Of a stretch of 64,000 nt of DNA, positions 50,447 to 58,752 are shown one piece after another; the stretch's first letter is position 1; each line of letters opens with the position of its first letter. Where the stretch lies: NCBI RefSeq assembly GCF_023336895.1, contig NZ_JAMBLT010000001.1, forward strand, positions 1-64,000, written 5' to 3'. A program made the translations under genes and the position numbers. The notes under the pieces were generated by a model, which had not been told where the DNA came from, did not search any database, and saw only the letters and a list, made by a program, of their open reading frames with translations. The DNA is from Parasutterella secunda. GTDB taxonomy: Bacteria; Pseudomonadota; Gammaproteobacteria; Burkholderiales; Burkholderiaceae_F.

Positions 50447-51499
50447 ATGATTGACATCGACCACCTCTCTCAAGCCTTTAGTACCCCTGACGGCAAAACA
50501 GTTCACGCTGTCAAAGATGTAACCCTTCACATCAATAAAGGGGAAATTTTCGGCATTATCGGCCGCTCCGGTGCCGGTAAATCAACTCTTGTCAGAACAA
50601 TCAATTTTCTGAATAAACCCACGCAAGGATGCGTTCGAGTCAATGGTGAATCTCTCAATGACATGAATGCTGATCAGCTGCGCACAATTCGCTCAAAGAT
50701 CGGCATGATTTTTCAGCACTTCAACCTGCTGAGTTCTCGCACCGTATTCGACAACATCGCTCTGCCACTTGAGCTGCATAACGTCCCCAAAGAGGAAATT
50801 GACCGCAAAGTTAATCATTTAATTGACCTTGTTGGTTTGTCTGAACACAAAAACAAATATCCTCGTCAATTGTCCGGTGGTCAAAAACAGCGTGTCGGCA
50901 TTGCCCGAGCTCTGGCCAATGACCCCATTGTGTTGCTTTCCGACGAAGCTACCAGTGCTTTGGATCCGGAAACAACACGCTCAACATTGGATCTGTTATT
51001 AAAAATTAATCAGACCTTGGGCGTCACAATCGTCCTGATTACCCACGAAATGGAAGTAGTCAAACAGATATGCGACCGCGTGGTTGTCATGGACAAAGGC
51101 GAAATTGTGGAAAGCGGAACGGTACTTGAGGTATTTCGCCATCCTAAACACCCGACAACGCGCGCCATGCTTGCCGACGTCGTTGTTCACGACATGCCGC
51201 AGCGAATCTATAACACCGTTCGTGAGCGTATAGAAACCGCCGTGAATAATGGCCGCTTCGCCAAACTTCTCCGATTGACCTTTGTAGGCTCAGAAGTCAC
51301 GTTGCCTGTTTTGTCTATCATCACCCGTCGATTTGAAATTGATTTCAATATCTTGCAGGGACAAGTTGAGGAGTTGAAAGGAACCAGTTTTGGTATGCTC
51401 ACGATTTTGGCCGAAAGCCCCAACTATGAAAATTACCGGGCTGCATTACAGTTTTTGAATGATAACCAAGTTGAGTATGAAGAGGTAGCCTTAGTATGA
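50447..51499 (+). CDS. metN: Methionine ABC transporter ATP-binding protein MetN
   Basis: This ATPase of the D/L-methionine importer has 350 residues with Walker A GRSGAGKS (39-46), signature LSGGQKQRVGIARAL and Walker B LLSDEAT. The C-terminal NIL domain (about residues 270-350) binds methionine and inhibits transport. It overlaps metI by 4 bases. The substrate-binding lipoprotein metQ is not next to it and must be elsewhere. Confidence 0.95.
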   Translation: MIDIDHLSQAFSTPDGKTVHAVKDVTLHINKGEIFGIIGRSGAGKSTLVRTINFLNKPTQGCVRVNGESLNDMNADQLRTIRSKIGMIFQHFNLLSSRTVFDNIALPLELHNVPKEEIDRKVNHLIDLVGLSEHKNKYPRQLSGGQKQRVGIARALANDPIVLLSDEATSALDPETTRSTLDLLLKINQTLGVTIVLITHEMEVVKQICDRVVVMDKGEIVESGTVLEVFRHPKHPTTRAMLADVVVHDMPQRIYNTVRERIETAVNNGRFAKLLRLTFVGSEVTLPVLSIITRRFEIDFNILQGQVEELKGTSFGMLTILAESPNYENYRAALQFLNDNQVEYEEVALV

Positions 51500-52149
51500 A
51501 TGCAGACATTGTCGCCCTTTTAGGGGAAGGTTTTATTGAAACCGTCATTATGGTGATTGGAAGCGGTGTCCTTGGCAGCATCATTGGCATCCCGTTAGGT
51601 GTCCTTTTACATGTAACCGATAAGGGCGGCTTAATGCCCAAGCTGGCTACAAATGCCATTGTGGGTGTTATTGTAAATGCCGTGCGTTCAACCCCCTTCA
51701 TTATTTTGCTGGTTGCTATTTACCCACTCACCCGCTTGATTGTCGGAACAACGATTGGCACCACAGCAACATTAGTGCCGCTCGTAATTGGGGTCGCTCC
51801 CTTTATCGCTCGTTTGGTTGAAACAAGCCTTCGTGAGGTTGATCGTGGACTCATTGAGGCGGCCCAATCCATGGGGGCAACCAACATGCAAATCATCAAT
51901 AAGGTGCTTATTCCTGAAGCCATGCCCGGCATTGTTGCCGGCGTGACGATCGCTATCGTTACCTTAGTGGGTTACTCTGCCATGGCAGGAGCAATCGGCG
52001 GAGGCGGATTAGGCGACATCGGTATTCGTTATGGTCACAATCGATATATGCCTGACGTCATGTGGACTGTTGTTTTAATTCTTGTTGTGTTTGTCCAAGT
52101 GATACAGAGTTTCGGCGATTGGTGCGTTAGAAAGGTCTCAAAACGTTGA
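51496..52149 (+). CDS. metI: Methionine ABC transporter permease MetI
   Basis: This 217-residue permease has five or so membrane helices and the EAA-loop motif SLREVDRGLIEAAQSMGA that contacts MetN. NAVRSTPFIILL and GAIGGGGLGDI are typical of MetI. It is translationally coupled to metN (ATGA overlap). No SAM riboswitch or MetJ box was seen upstream of the pair. A shared terminator follows. Confidence 0.95.
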   Translation: MNADIVALLGEGFIETVIMVIGSGVLGSIIGIPLGVLLHVTDKGGLMPKLATNAIVGVIVNAVRSTPFIILLVAIYPLTRLIVGTTIGTTATLVPLVIGVAPFIARLVETSLREVDRGLIEAAQSMGATNMQIINKVLIPEAMPGIVAGVTIAIVTLVGYSAMAGAIGGGGLGDIGIRYGHNRYMPDVMWTVVLILVVFVQVIQSFGDWCVRKVSKR

Positions 52150-52151
52150 AA

Positions 52152-52177
52152 AATGGCGGGATTTCCCGCCATTTTTT
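52152..52177. terminator. Bidirectional Rho-independent terminator
   Basis: AATGGCGGGA (52152-52161) pairs with TCCCGCCATT (52164-52173), with A on the left and T on the right. It serves metNI and the converging LapA-like gene. Confidence 0.88.
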
Positions 52178-52180
52178 GTT

Positions 52181-52720
52181 TTATTTTTCCTTCGTTGTAT
52201 CCTCTATTTTCTTTTCACCGATACTAATGTCTTTACCGGCAGCCATTTCAACCAACTGGGATAGACGGTCTTCCACTTCTCCCACACTGGCGGAAAGTGA
52301 ATTCACCGTTTCCTGCGCACTCTCATCCACCGCCGATTGCAATCCATTGACTGCTGCCATTAAAGAAGAATGGCGAGATGCACTTTGATTTTGCAACTCC
52401 AAAATCTGCTTTTGCATCTCATTTTTCAATTCCACAAAACGAGATTGCTCGGCTTTTTGAGCCAGATCTCGTGCCTGCTGAAGCTGTTTATTAACACGAC
52501 GCAATTCCATTGAAAGCGCCGCTTGTTGAACAAAGCCGTAAACCAAGCAAATCAAAATCACCAAACCGGGTCCTAACAATAGTATGAGTCCCAAGGGAGC
52601 CTGTATCTCCGTGTAGAGCAAATTCACATTGACATTTGCCATGACGCCTTCCCAGTTAACCACAAGGAAAACAGAACAAAGGACAAACAATAAAAGTAAG
52701 AAAACGGTTCTCAAATGCAT
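52181..52720 (-). CDS. LapA-like membrane protein with coiled-coil tail
   Basis: This 179-residue protein has two membrane helices (residues about 5-22 and 45-65) flanking a short VNWEGVMANVNVNLL segment, the LapA/DUF1049 pattern. A long cytoplasmic coiled coil rich in Gln, Glu and Ala and a charged tail follow. Similar Burkholderiales proteins start M-x-LRT, so ATG 52720 (CGAGA upstream) is preferred to the codon 12 residues earlier. E. coli LapA acts with LapB in controlling LPS synthesis; the longer tail makes a shared role uncertain. Confidence 0.7.
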   Translation of the reverse strand: MHLRTVFLLLLFVLCSVFLVVNWEGVMANVNVNLLYTEIQAPLGLILLLGPGLVILICLVYGFVQQAALSMELRRVNKQLQQARDLAQKAEQSRFVELKNEMQKQILELQNQSASRHSSLMAAVNGLQSAVDESAQETVNSLSASVGEVEDRLSQLVEMAAGKDISIGEKKIEDTTKEK

Positions 52721-52864
52721 GGCTGTTCTCGAAAATTTTTCGTTAATGAACCTCATAACTGTATCACGAGCAACGCCTCATCGTAACGAATTTTTGAAAA
52801 ATTACTTTTCCAACCTTTCGAAAACGACTAAGATGGTGAAGGATTTTCAGAAGGAGTACTTTTC

Positions 52865-53512
52865 ATGCAACACGATCCTCGTTTTCCTCGTTTACACATT
52901 GTTGATCACCCTCTGATTCAGCACAAACTCAGCATAATGCGCGATAAGAACACCTGCACAAAGGATTTCCGTGCCTTACTTCGAGAAATCGCTTTACTAA
53001 TGGGTTACGAAGTCACGAGGAATTTGCCGCTTACTACCCACAGCATTGAAACGCCCCTTTGCCGTTTTGATGCGCCATTCCTAGCCGACAAGAAGCCGGT
53101 TATTGTTCCTATCTTGCGTGCCGGCCTAGGTATGGCCGATGGATTTTTGGAGCTAATGCCTTCTGCACGCGTCGGTCACATCGGCATGTACCGAGACGAA
53201 AATAAGCGTCCGGTCGAGTACCTGGTTAAATTGCCGGATTTAGAAGGTCGCACATTTTTCTTAGTGGATCCGATGTTAGCAACGGGATATTCTGCTGCAC
53301 ACGGTGTTGAAGTACTGAAAAAGCGCGGCGTTAAAGGCGAAAACATTATTTTCATGTCTTTGCTTTGCGCACCTGAAGGCGTAGAAACCTTCCAAAAGCT
53401 TCATCCCGATGTCGAGGTCTATACCGCAAGTTTGGATGATCACTTAAATGAAAAGGCATACATTGTTCCTGGTTTGGGTGATGCCGGTGACCGCTTGTAC
53501 GGCACTCTCTAA
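52865..53512 (+). CDS. upp: Uracil phosphoribosyltransferase
   Basis: Upp salvages uracil to UMP with PRPP. The 215-residue protein has the PRPP loop [23 protein letters not shown] and the uracil-binding C-terminus [19 protein letters not shown] 52865 has AAGGAG upstream. It stands alone; the NCS2 permease at 2.3 kb is the only related carrier in the window. Confidence 0.96.
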   Translation: MQHDPRFPRLHIVDHPLIQHKLSIMRDKNTCTKDFRALLREIALLMGYEVTRNLPLTTHSIETPLCRFDAPFLADKKPVIVPILRAGLGMADGFLELMPSARVGHIGMYRDENKRPVEYLVKLPDLEGRTFFLVDPMLATGYSAAHGVEVLKKRGVKGENIIFMSLLCAPEGVETFQKLHPDVEVYTASLDDHLNEKAYIVPGLGDAGDRLYGTL

Positions 53513-53535
53513 AAAATTATCCAAACAATAAAATT

Positions 53536-53602
53536 AAGGGTTAACCCTAGTATTTTTGGTTAAACTTACAGTTTAGAAATACTTTTATAAGGGTTAACCC
53601 TA
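53536..53602. promoter_or_regulatory. Symmetric array of three dyads upstream of the fumarate reductase anchor gene
   Basis: Two copies of the perfect palindrome GGGTTAACCC (53538-53547 and 53591-53600), both flanked by AA before and TA then ATTTTTG after, have centres 53 bases apart, about five helical turns. A third perfect dyad, TAAACT-TAC-AGTTTA (53561-53575), is centred within one base of the midpoint. The layout suggests a cooperative regulator site. Confidence 0.6.
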
Positions 53603-53697
53603 TATTTTTGATTATAAAAACTTAAATTAATCTGAAAAAAGCTAAAAACATCTGATCTAACTCAAACCTTTTTACTGAAAAAGAGAGGATGATACGC

Positions 53698-53769
53698 ATG
53701 TCGGAACGCAGAAGCGTTCTGTCTGTTTGTGTTTTTAAACGTCATCAAAGCGCTTGGACCGCGTTTTGA
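53698..53769 (+). CDS. Possible leader peptide/small ORF (23 aa)
   Basis: ATG 53698 has AGAGGA about 9 bases upstream. The product MSERRSVLSVCVFKRHQSA plus WTAF ends at TGA 53767-53769, 40 bases before the cytochrome b ATG. The hairpin GAACGC-AGAA-GCGTTC lies inside it. It could be a regulatory leader or chance; no family is recognised. Confidence 0.3.
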   Translation: MSERRSVLSVCVFKRHQSAWTAF

Positions 53770-53809
53770 ATTTAGGACATAACTTCTTAATAAAAGGTTA
53801 AATTTCATC

Positions 53810-54601
53810 ATGTCGATGTATACCTCTGATCAAGAAAAGTATTCCAACACCCCGACGTCTGAAGAAGTCATCGCTGGTGTGGAATTGCGCAATGCCAAGC
53901 GCAAGAGCAGATGGCCGGCTTACTGCGACGTTGCCCAATCCGTTACGGGCTTGTTGCTCGGCTTGTTCCTGTTCTGCCACATGGCTTTCACGAGCTCTAT
54001 TCAATTGGGCAAGGATGTGTTCTGGAACTTGGTCGCTTTCTCCGGCGGCTATCCGATCGATGGCGAAGAACATGCTTGGATGCACGTCGTTTTGATCGGC
54101 GCCATCACCCTCTTGGTGATCATCCACGCTTTGATGGCTTTGCGTCGCTTCCCGACGAGCTATCGTATGTTCCATAACATCAAGAGCCAATACCAATTCA
54201 TCGCTCACCGCGACACCACGCTTTGGATCGTTCAAATCGTGACCGCTGTGATCTTGACCGGTATGGTCTTCCCGCACGTCACCCCGATGTTGCTCGACCC
54301 GCACGCCATTGGCCCGAACCTTTCTTCCGTTCACACCTATCACAATGGTTTGCTCTGGACGTTCGTCTTCTTGGTGGCCACTGAATTGCACGGCATGATC
54401 GGTTTGTATCGTCTGTGCGTCAAGTGGGACGTCTTCGCTGGTAACCGTGAAGCCCTCCGTAAGATCATGTACTGCGTGGTCGTTTTGATGATCGCCTGCG
54501 GTTCCATGACGATGTGGACGTACTACAGCAACGGTAAGGCCCTTGTTGAAAGCGGCGAACCGATCGTTAAGTACGAACCGGTTAACAACTGGTGGAAGTA
54601 A
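53810..54601 (+). CDS. frdC: Fumarate reductase cytochrome b subunit (FrdC-like)
   Basis: This 263-residue di-haem membrane anchor resembles the epsilonproteobacterial (Wolinella) fumarate reductase. It has about five helices and conserved histidines in FLFCHMAF (His57), AWMHVVL (His92), IIHALMALRR (His106), FPHVTP (His156) and TELHGMIGLYR (His194). It would link menaquinol oxidation to fumarate reduction. Codon choice is strongly biased, a sign of high expression. It is followed at once by a terminator, and no frdA or frdB lies beside it, which is unusual. Confidence 0.85.
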   Translation: MSMYTSDQEKYSNTPTSEEVIAGVELRNAKRKSRWPAYCDVAQSVTGLLLGLFLFCHMAFTSSIQLGKDVFWNLVAFSGGYPIDGEEHAWMHVVLIGAITLLVIIHALMALRRFPTSYRMFHNIKSQYQFIAHRDTTLWIVQIVTAVILTGMVFPHVTPMLLDPHAIGPNLSSVHTYHNGLLWTFVFLVATELHGMIGLYRLCVKWDVFAGNREALRKIMYCVVVLMIACGSMTMWTYYSNGKALVESGEPIVKYEPVNNWWK

Positions 54602-54626
54602 TCCTCAGTTTTGACTGAATGACATC

Positions 54627-54657
54627 AAACGCGACCTTCGGGTCGCGTTTGTTTTTT
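54627..54657 (+). terminator. Rho-independent terminator
   Basis: AAACGCGACC (54627-54636) pairs with GGTCGCGTTT (54641-54650) around a UUCG tetraloop, followed by GTTTTTT. It makes the cytochrome b gene monocistronic. Confidence 0.92.
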
Positions 54658-54716
54658 GGGTATTCAATTTTGAATTCGGTACACTATTCGGAAAACTAGA
54701 TTAAAAGGAATAAAAA

Positions 54717-55064
54717 ATGCGTTTTCGTTTTTTAGCAATGGCCGCCTGTACGATTGCTCTTCTGACAGGATGCATGGCCAGTTCTGTAACCCCGCAGGGA
54801 CAAAAAGTCGTCATTGTTCAAAGTTTGCCTACCCAATATCAATGCACTTACAAAGGAGAAGTCGCTGGCTCTCAAGGAAACTGGCTTACGGGAAGCTGGA
54901 CATCTAATAGCAATTTAGCGTTGGGAGCCAGAAATGATTTAAGAAATGAGGCTGCTGAATTAGGCGCTAATGTTGTTGTGATCACAGAAACCATCAACGC
55001 CACGGACGAAGATAACTCTTTAGAAAATATCACACACGTTGGCCGTGCTTATCTTTGTCGCTGA
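54717..55064 (+). CDS. DUF4156-like lipoprotein
   Basis: This 115-residue secreted lipoprotein has a short signal peptide with lipobox LLTGC (Cys19). The small mature domain has CTYKGEVAGSQGNW, a Cys pair near the ends and ARNDLRNEAAELGANVV, a pattern recalled for DUF4156 proteins. Function is unknown. It lies between the cytochrome b terminator and a converging regulator gene that ends one base beyond its stop. Confidence 0.7.
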   Translation: MRFRFLAMAACTIALLTGCMASSVTPQGQKVVIVQSLPTQYQCTYKGEVAGSQGNWLTGSWTSNSNLALGARNDLRNEAAELGANVVVITETINATDEDNSLENITHVGRAYLCR

Positions 55065-55065
55065 T

Positions 55066-55731
55066 CTAAATAGTGACGCCGCGATCACGAGCCCACAGTG
55101 CTGCCTGTGTACGTGAAGCAAAGCCCATTTTCTTCAGAATGTGCTTCACGTGCACTTTGACGGTACCTAACTGAATCGAAAGATACTCCCCTGTTTGCTG
55201 GTTACTCATTCCAATTGACAAGCACTTCAATACATCCTTTTCCCGACTAGTCAAACAATTGAGATCCCGATCAACTTCTCCAGTATCATCTCTGAACGCA
55301 CGAGTCAAGGCCGCCATCAAACGATTGCTGACAACGACCTTTCCATTACAAACCCTTTTGATTTGAGACAAAAGCTCCTGAACCTCAATCAATTTGGATA
55401 AATACCCTTCGGCTTGAAGCTGGACCGTAGCCATCAATTCTTCACTGTCATCACGATCGGTCATCATAATGACTCGGGCTGGATTATGAAGAGCTTTTGC
55501 ATAACGAAGCAATTCAATAGCAGCTCCTTTTTTCATATGCATATCAACGATGACTAAATCGGGCTGAAGTCTGTCGATATAAAACATCCCCAACTGCTTG
55601 TCACCCGTTTCAGCGACATTTCCAAAGTCATCATCCGCATGTAAAAGACGCGCTAGAGCTTCCCGAAATAGCGGGGAGCCATCCACAATCACTACGCAGC
55701 TTTTTCTGCTATTTTCCCCTGCTTGCGTCAT
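55066..55731 (-). CDS. NarL/LuxR-type response regulator with altered acidic pocket
   Basis: This 221-residue protein has a receiver domain (phospho-acceptor Asp63 in LVIVDMHM, Lys in YLSKLIEV) and a LuxR helix-turn-helix (CLTSREKDVLKCLSIG, YLSIQLGTVKVHVKH). The usual acidic pair near the start is VDG (Asp17-Gly18) instead of DD, so magnesium binding and phosphorylation may be weakened. No kinase gene is adjacent. The target is unknown; neighbours suggest anaerobic metabolism, but this is only position. Confidence 0.85.
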   Translation of the reverse strand: MTQAGENSRKSCVVIVDGSPLFREALARLLHADDDFGNVAETGDKQLGMFYIDRLQPDLVIVDMHMKKGAAIELLRYAKALHNPARVIMMTDRDDSEELMATVQLQAEGYLSKLIEVQELLSQIKRVCNGKVVVSNRLMAALTRAFRDDTGEVDRDLNCLTSREKDVLKCLSIGMSNQQTGEYLSIQLGTVKVHVKHILKKMGFASRTQAALWARDRGVTI

Positions 55732-55742
55732 ACATATCCTTA

Positions 55743-55765
55743 AAGGGAGTGCGCCGCACTCCCTT
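55743..55765. terminator. Hairpin between M20 hydrolase and response regulator
   Basis: AAGGGAGTGCG (55743-55753) pairs with CGCACTCCCTT (55755-55765) with almost no loop. T runs are short on both sides, so it may be a weak terminator or a processing or pausing signal between two minus-strand genes. Confidence 0.5.
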
Positions 55766-55775
55766 ACTTTAGCTC

Positions 55776-57044
55776 CTATTTTTCATCAAAATGAGACACT
55801 GCGGCCCACAAGATGTCTGTACCCTGCATGAAGTCTTCCATCTTCATGGCTTCATGAGGATTATGAGAACCCAGTTGGTTAGCGACAAAAATCATGGCAA
55901 CCGGTATACCGTTGTTACCCAACACAGCCGAGTCGTGACCGGCCCCGGAAGCCAAGCGCATACAAGGAATTCCCTCAGCCTTAGCGCTCGTTTCCAATCT
56001 GTCACTTAATGCAGCATCCACGCCGGAAGGTGCCGTCACCAAAGCGGGATCGTACTCAATCTTGACGCCTCTTTCAGAAGCCACTTCTTCGCCGTATTTT
56101 TGCATCAAGTCGTGGAAGCGCTTAACCGTATCTGCACTTAAACTACGAATATCCACCGAGAAGGTCACTTCTCCGGGAATAACGGAAATGGCTGCACTGG
56201 AGGCCATTTTCAAAACACCCACGGTAAACACCAAGTCTTCACCTTGAATCAGCCACCGATCCCAGGCCCGGTCAACGCGTTGCATCCAATCCGTAAAGGC
56301 CATCAGCGCATCATGTCGATAAGGTTTATCCGTCGCTCCTGAGTGAGCAGCTTCCCCTAAAATGCGAACAGCCTTGTGTCGAATGTTGCCTCGAATACCC
56401 GTCACAATACCGGCACGGGCTTCTTTTTGAGCATCCAGGGTCGGGCCTTGTTCAATATGCAGTTCCACAAACGCCGCAATACGATCAATATCAACCAATG
56501 GTTTTCCACCGGAAACAGCTTCCGTATCAATACCGCAAGATTGCATCGCTTCGGCCAATGTGCAGGAACCGTCGCGAATCTTTAAAGCGAGATCTTTGGC
56601 AGTCAGTTTGCCCAACATACCCAAAGAACCCATATAGGCTTTACCGAAGAAGGAACTCTCTTCACCACGCATCATCAAAACGGTGTAGTCACGAACAGGC
56701 TGGAACCCCGTTTGTCTCATCCACCATGCCACTGTCAGAGCCGCTGTTACACCAGCCAAACCGTCATAGTTTCCGCCTTGCGGAACGCTGTCGACGTGAG
56801 AACCGGCGACAAAAGCCGGCAAGGAACGATCTTTACCCGGCAGAGTCATCCACACGTTACCCGCTCGATCCGGGGTAATTTCCAACTGTAAAGACTGACC
56901 AATCTTCGTTAAATAATCGAGAACTTCAGTTTCTTTGGCTGAAAAAGCCTGACGCGTAACACCTTGGACGTCCGCACTCATAGCACGAATATCGTCAAAG
57001 ATTTTTTTAGCGAATTCCAATCCTTTTTGTTGCAACTCTGACAT
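55776..57044 (-). CDS. M20-family hydantoinase/carbamoylase-type amidohydrolase
   Basis: This 422-residue zinc hydrolase belongs to the N-carbamoyl-L-amino acid hydrolase/allantoate amidohydrolase group. It has GSHVDSVPQGGNYDGLAGV (metal site), GEESSFFGKAYMGS in place of the usual EEGSRF motif, LHIEQGP and the C-terminal SGAGHDSAVLG. The substrate could be a carbamoyl amino acid, an N-acyl amino acid or allantoate. No hydantoinase gene is nearby. It is divergent from dcuC across a 309-bp gap. Confidence 0.87.
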   Translation of the reverse strand: MSELQQKGLEFAKKIFDDIRAMSADVQGVTRQAFSAKETEVLDYLTKIGQSLQLEITPDRAGNVWMTLPGKDRSLPAFVAGSHVDSVPQGGNYDGLAGVTAALTVAWWMRQTGFQPVRDYTVLMMRGEESSFFGKAYMGSLGMLGKLTAKDLALKIRDGSCTLAEAMQSCGIDTEAVSGGKPLVDIDRIAAFVELHIEQGPTLDAQKEARAGIVTGIRGNIRHKAVRILGEAAHSGATDKPYRHDALMAFTDWMQRVDRAWDRWLIQGEDLVFTVGVLKMASSAAISVIPGEVTFSVDIRSLSADTVKRFHDLMQKYGEEVASERGVKIEYDPALVTAPSGVDAALSDRLETSAKAEGIPCMRLASGAGHDSAVLGNNGIPVAMIFVANQLGSHNPHEAMKMEDFMQGTDILWAAVSHFDEK

Positions 57045-57238
57045 AGCGAATCTCCAAGAAAGAAAATAAACAGTCTAATTGTAGGGATTTTACGAATCGA
57101 AAAACAATCTTAAATTTACATTAAGTCATTTAATATCAATCAATTAGAAGATCTGCCCTAATCATGCCATCATCCTTTGTTGTTCTGAATCAAACAAGTC
57201 TGCAAATTTACAAACTTCTGCACAGAAAGCGCTTCGTT

Positions 57239-57331
57239 ACAGGGATTTCCCTGTGGGCAGAATCGCGAAAGTGTAGGATACTTAACGCAGTGAGAAAACC
57301 GCCGTTAAGAGCGGCAATTTCTCGTGTTTTT
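57239..57331 (+). promoter_or_regulatory. Structured leader of dcuC with terminator-like hairpin
   Basis: The 309-bp gap upstream of dcuC holds two hairpins. ACAGGGA (57239-57245) pairs with TCCCTGT (57248-57254). GAGAAA-A-CCGC (57292-57302) pairs with GCGG-CAA-TTTCTC (57311-57323), followed by GTGTTTTT. The phrase TTACAGGGA recurs just before the dcuC start as its ribosome site. This looks like an attenuator. Confidence 0.45.
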
Positions 57332-57353
57332 AACCTTTTACAGGGAATTTCTC

Positions 57354-58622
57354 ATGTCGTTGCTTGAATGGTTGGCAATTGCCGTTACGATTTTGACGGT
57401 GTATGCCTTGATCAAACGATTGGAAACGCGTCTCGTGCTCTTTACGGCCGGTTTCGTGCTCTGCTTGGTATCCATGGATCCGTTGAGTGCGTTGAATTCG
57501 TTTGCTAAGTCCATGACCAATAACTCCTTGGTGATGGCAATCTGTTCGTCAATGGGTTTTGCATTCATTGCAAATTACACCCAATGTGACCGCAGTCTCG
57601 TTCACTATTTGGCCGCTCCGATCCGCGGTTTGGGCGTCTTCTTGATCCCGATCTGCACGGCTGTGACCTTCTTCATTAACATCGCTATTCCGTCTGCAGC
57701 CGGTTGTGCTGCTGCCGTGGGTTCTACGTTGATCCCTGTGATGTTGCGTGCCGGTATCAAACCCGCCGCTGCCGCTGCTGCAGTGATGGGTGGTACGATC
57801 GGTTCTTATCTCTCTCCGGGTACGTCCCACAACCCGTTCGTTGCTGAAATGGCTGGCATCGACGTGATGGATTTCATCGCCTTCCACGCTATGTGGTCCA
57901 TTCTTTGCGGTGTGATCTTAGTTGTTGGTTTGCTCGTTGTCTGCATGTTCTTGGGCGACCACAAGGGTGAAAAGGTTGACGTTGAAGCTCAAAAAAACGA
58001 CAACTTCAAGCCTAATCCCATTAAGGCTATCATGCCGCTCGTTCCGATCACGATCCTCGTTGTCGGTAACGTTTGGTTGCCTGTGATCAAGATGGGTGTG
58101 GCCCAAGCCATGGTCTTGGGTGCTGTTATCACCTTATTGGTTGGTTTTGCCTTTGACCGCACGAACCCGCAAGAATTCTCCAAGCAATTCTTCAATGGTA
58201 TGGGTAAGGGTTACGCTGACGTGATGGGTATCATCATCGCCGCTGGTGTGTTCGCAGCTGGCTTGCGTGCTACCGGTTTGATCGATACGTTCGTTGACGT
58301 CTTGAAGCACTCCAATGACATCGCTCGTTGGGGCGGTTCCCTCGGTCCGTGGATCATGGGTACCATCACCGGTTCTGGCGACGCTGCTACCATGGCCTTT
58401 AACGAAGCTGTGACGCCGCACGCTCCTGAATTCGGAATGGAAATTAAAGCTTTGGGTGCCTTGGCCTTCTTGACCGGTGCATTGGGTCGTACGATGAGCC
58501 CGATCGCTGGCGCTATGGTTGTTGTGGCCGGTATCGCTATGGCTAACCCGATGGACGTTGCAAAGCGTACAGCTCTGCCTTGCACGGTCGCTGTGTTCGT
58601 TTTGGCATTGTTCATGGTCTAG
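57354..58622 (+). CDS. dcuC: Anaerobic C4-dicarboxylate transporter DcuC
   Basis: This 422-residue inner-membrane carrier has about twelve helices and belongs to the DcuC family, which exports succinate or exchanges C4-dicarboxylates during anaerobic growth. Notable segments are FINIAIPSAAGCAAAVGSTL, GGTIGSYLSPGTSHNP and GSGDAATMAFNEAVTPHAP. ATG 57354 has CAGGGA before it. Codon bias is strong, as for the cytochrome b gene, pointing to high expression. It works naturally with fumarate reductase (succinate export) and may be a target of the DctSR-like system. A strong terminator follows. Confidence 0.88.
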   Translation: MSLLEWLAIAVTILTVYALIKRLETRLVLFTAGFVLCLVSMDPLSALNSFAKSMTNNSLVMAICSSMGFAFIANYTQCDRSLVHYLAAPIRGLGVFLIPICTAVTFFINIAIPSAAGCAAAVGSTLIPVMLRAGIKPAAAAAAVMGGTIGSYLSPGTSHNPFVAEMAGIDVMDFIAFHAMWSILCGVILVVGLLVVCMFLGDHKGEKVDVEAQKNDNFKPNPIKAIMPLVPITILVVGNVWLPVIKMGVAQAMVLGAVITLLVGFAFDRTNPQEFSKQFFNGMGKGYADVMGIIIAAGVFAAGLRATGLIDTFVDVLKHSNDIARWGGSLGPWIMGTITGSGDAATMAFNEAVTPHAPEFGMEIKALGALAFLTGALGRTMSPIAGAMVVVAGIAMANPMDVAKRTALPCTVAVFVLALFMV

Positions 58623-58655
58623 TCCGAACTAGTCGAACTTAACTAAACGCAAAAA

Positions 58656-58686
58656 AGGGGAAGATTCAAATCTTCCCCTCTTTTTT
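58656..58686 (+). terminator. Rho-independent terminator
   Basis: AGGGGAAGATT (58656-58666) pairs with AATCTTCCCCT (58669-58679), then CTTTTTT. It ends dcuC. Confidence 0.9.
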
Positions 58687-58752
58687 CAGGACTACAATTT
58701 TTCTTATCAGGGAGCGTGCACTCTCTGTCGCAGTTCAAATTGGAGAAAAACT

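Noticed and set aside
53798-54391. Long antisense ORF (197 codons) opposite frdC
   Set aside because: It has low-complexity composition and no ribosome site; strongly biased codons of the sense gene explain the open antisense frame.
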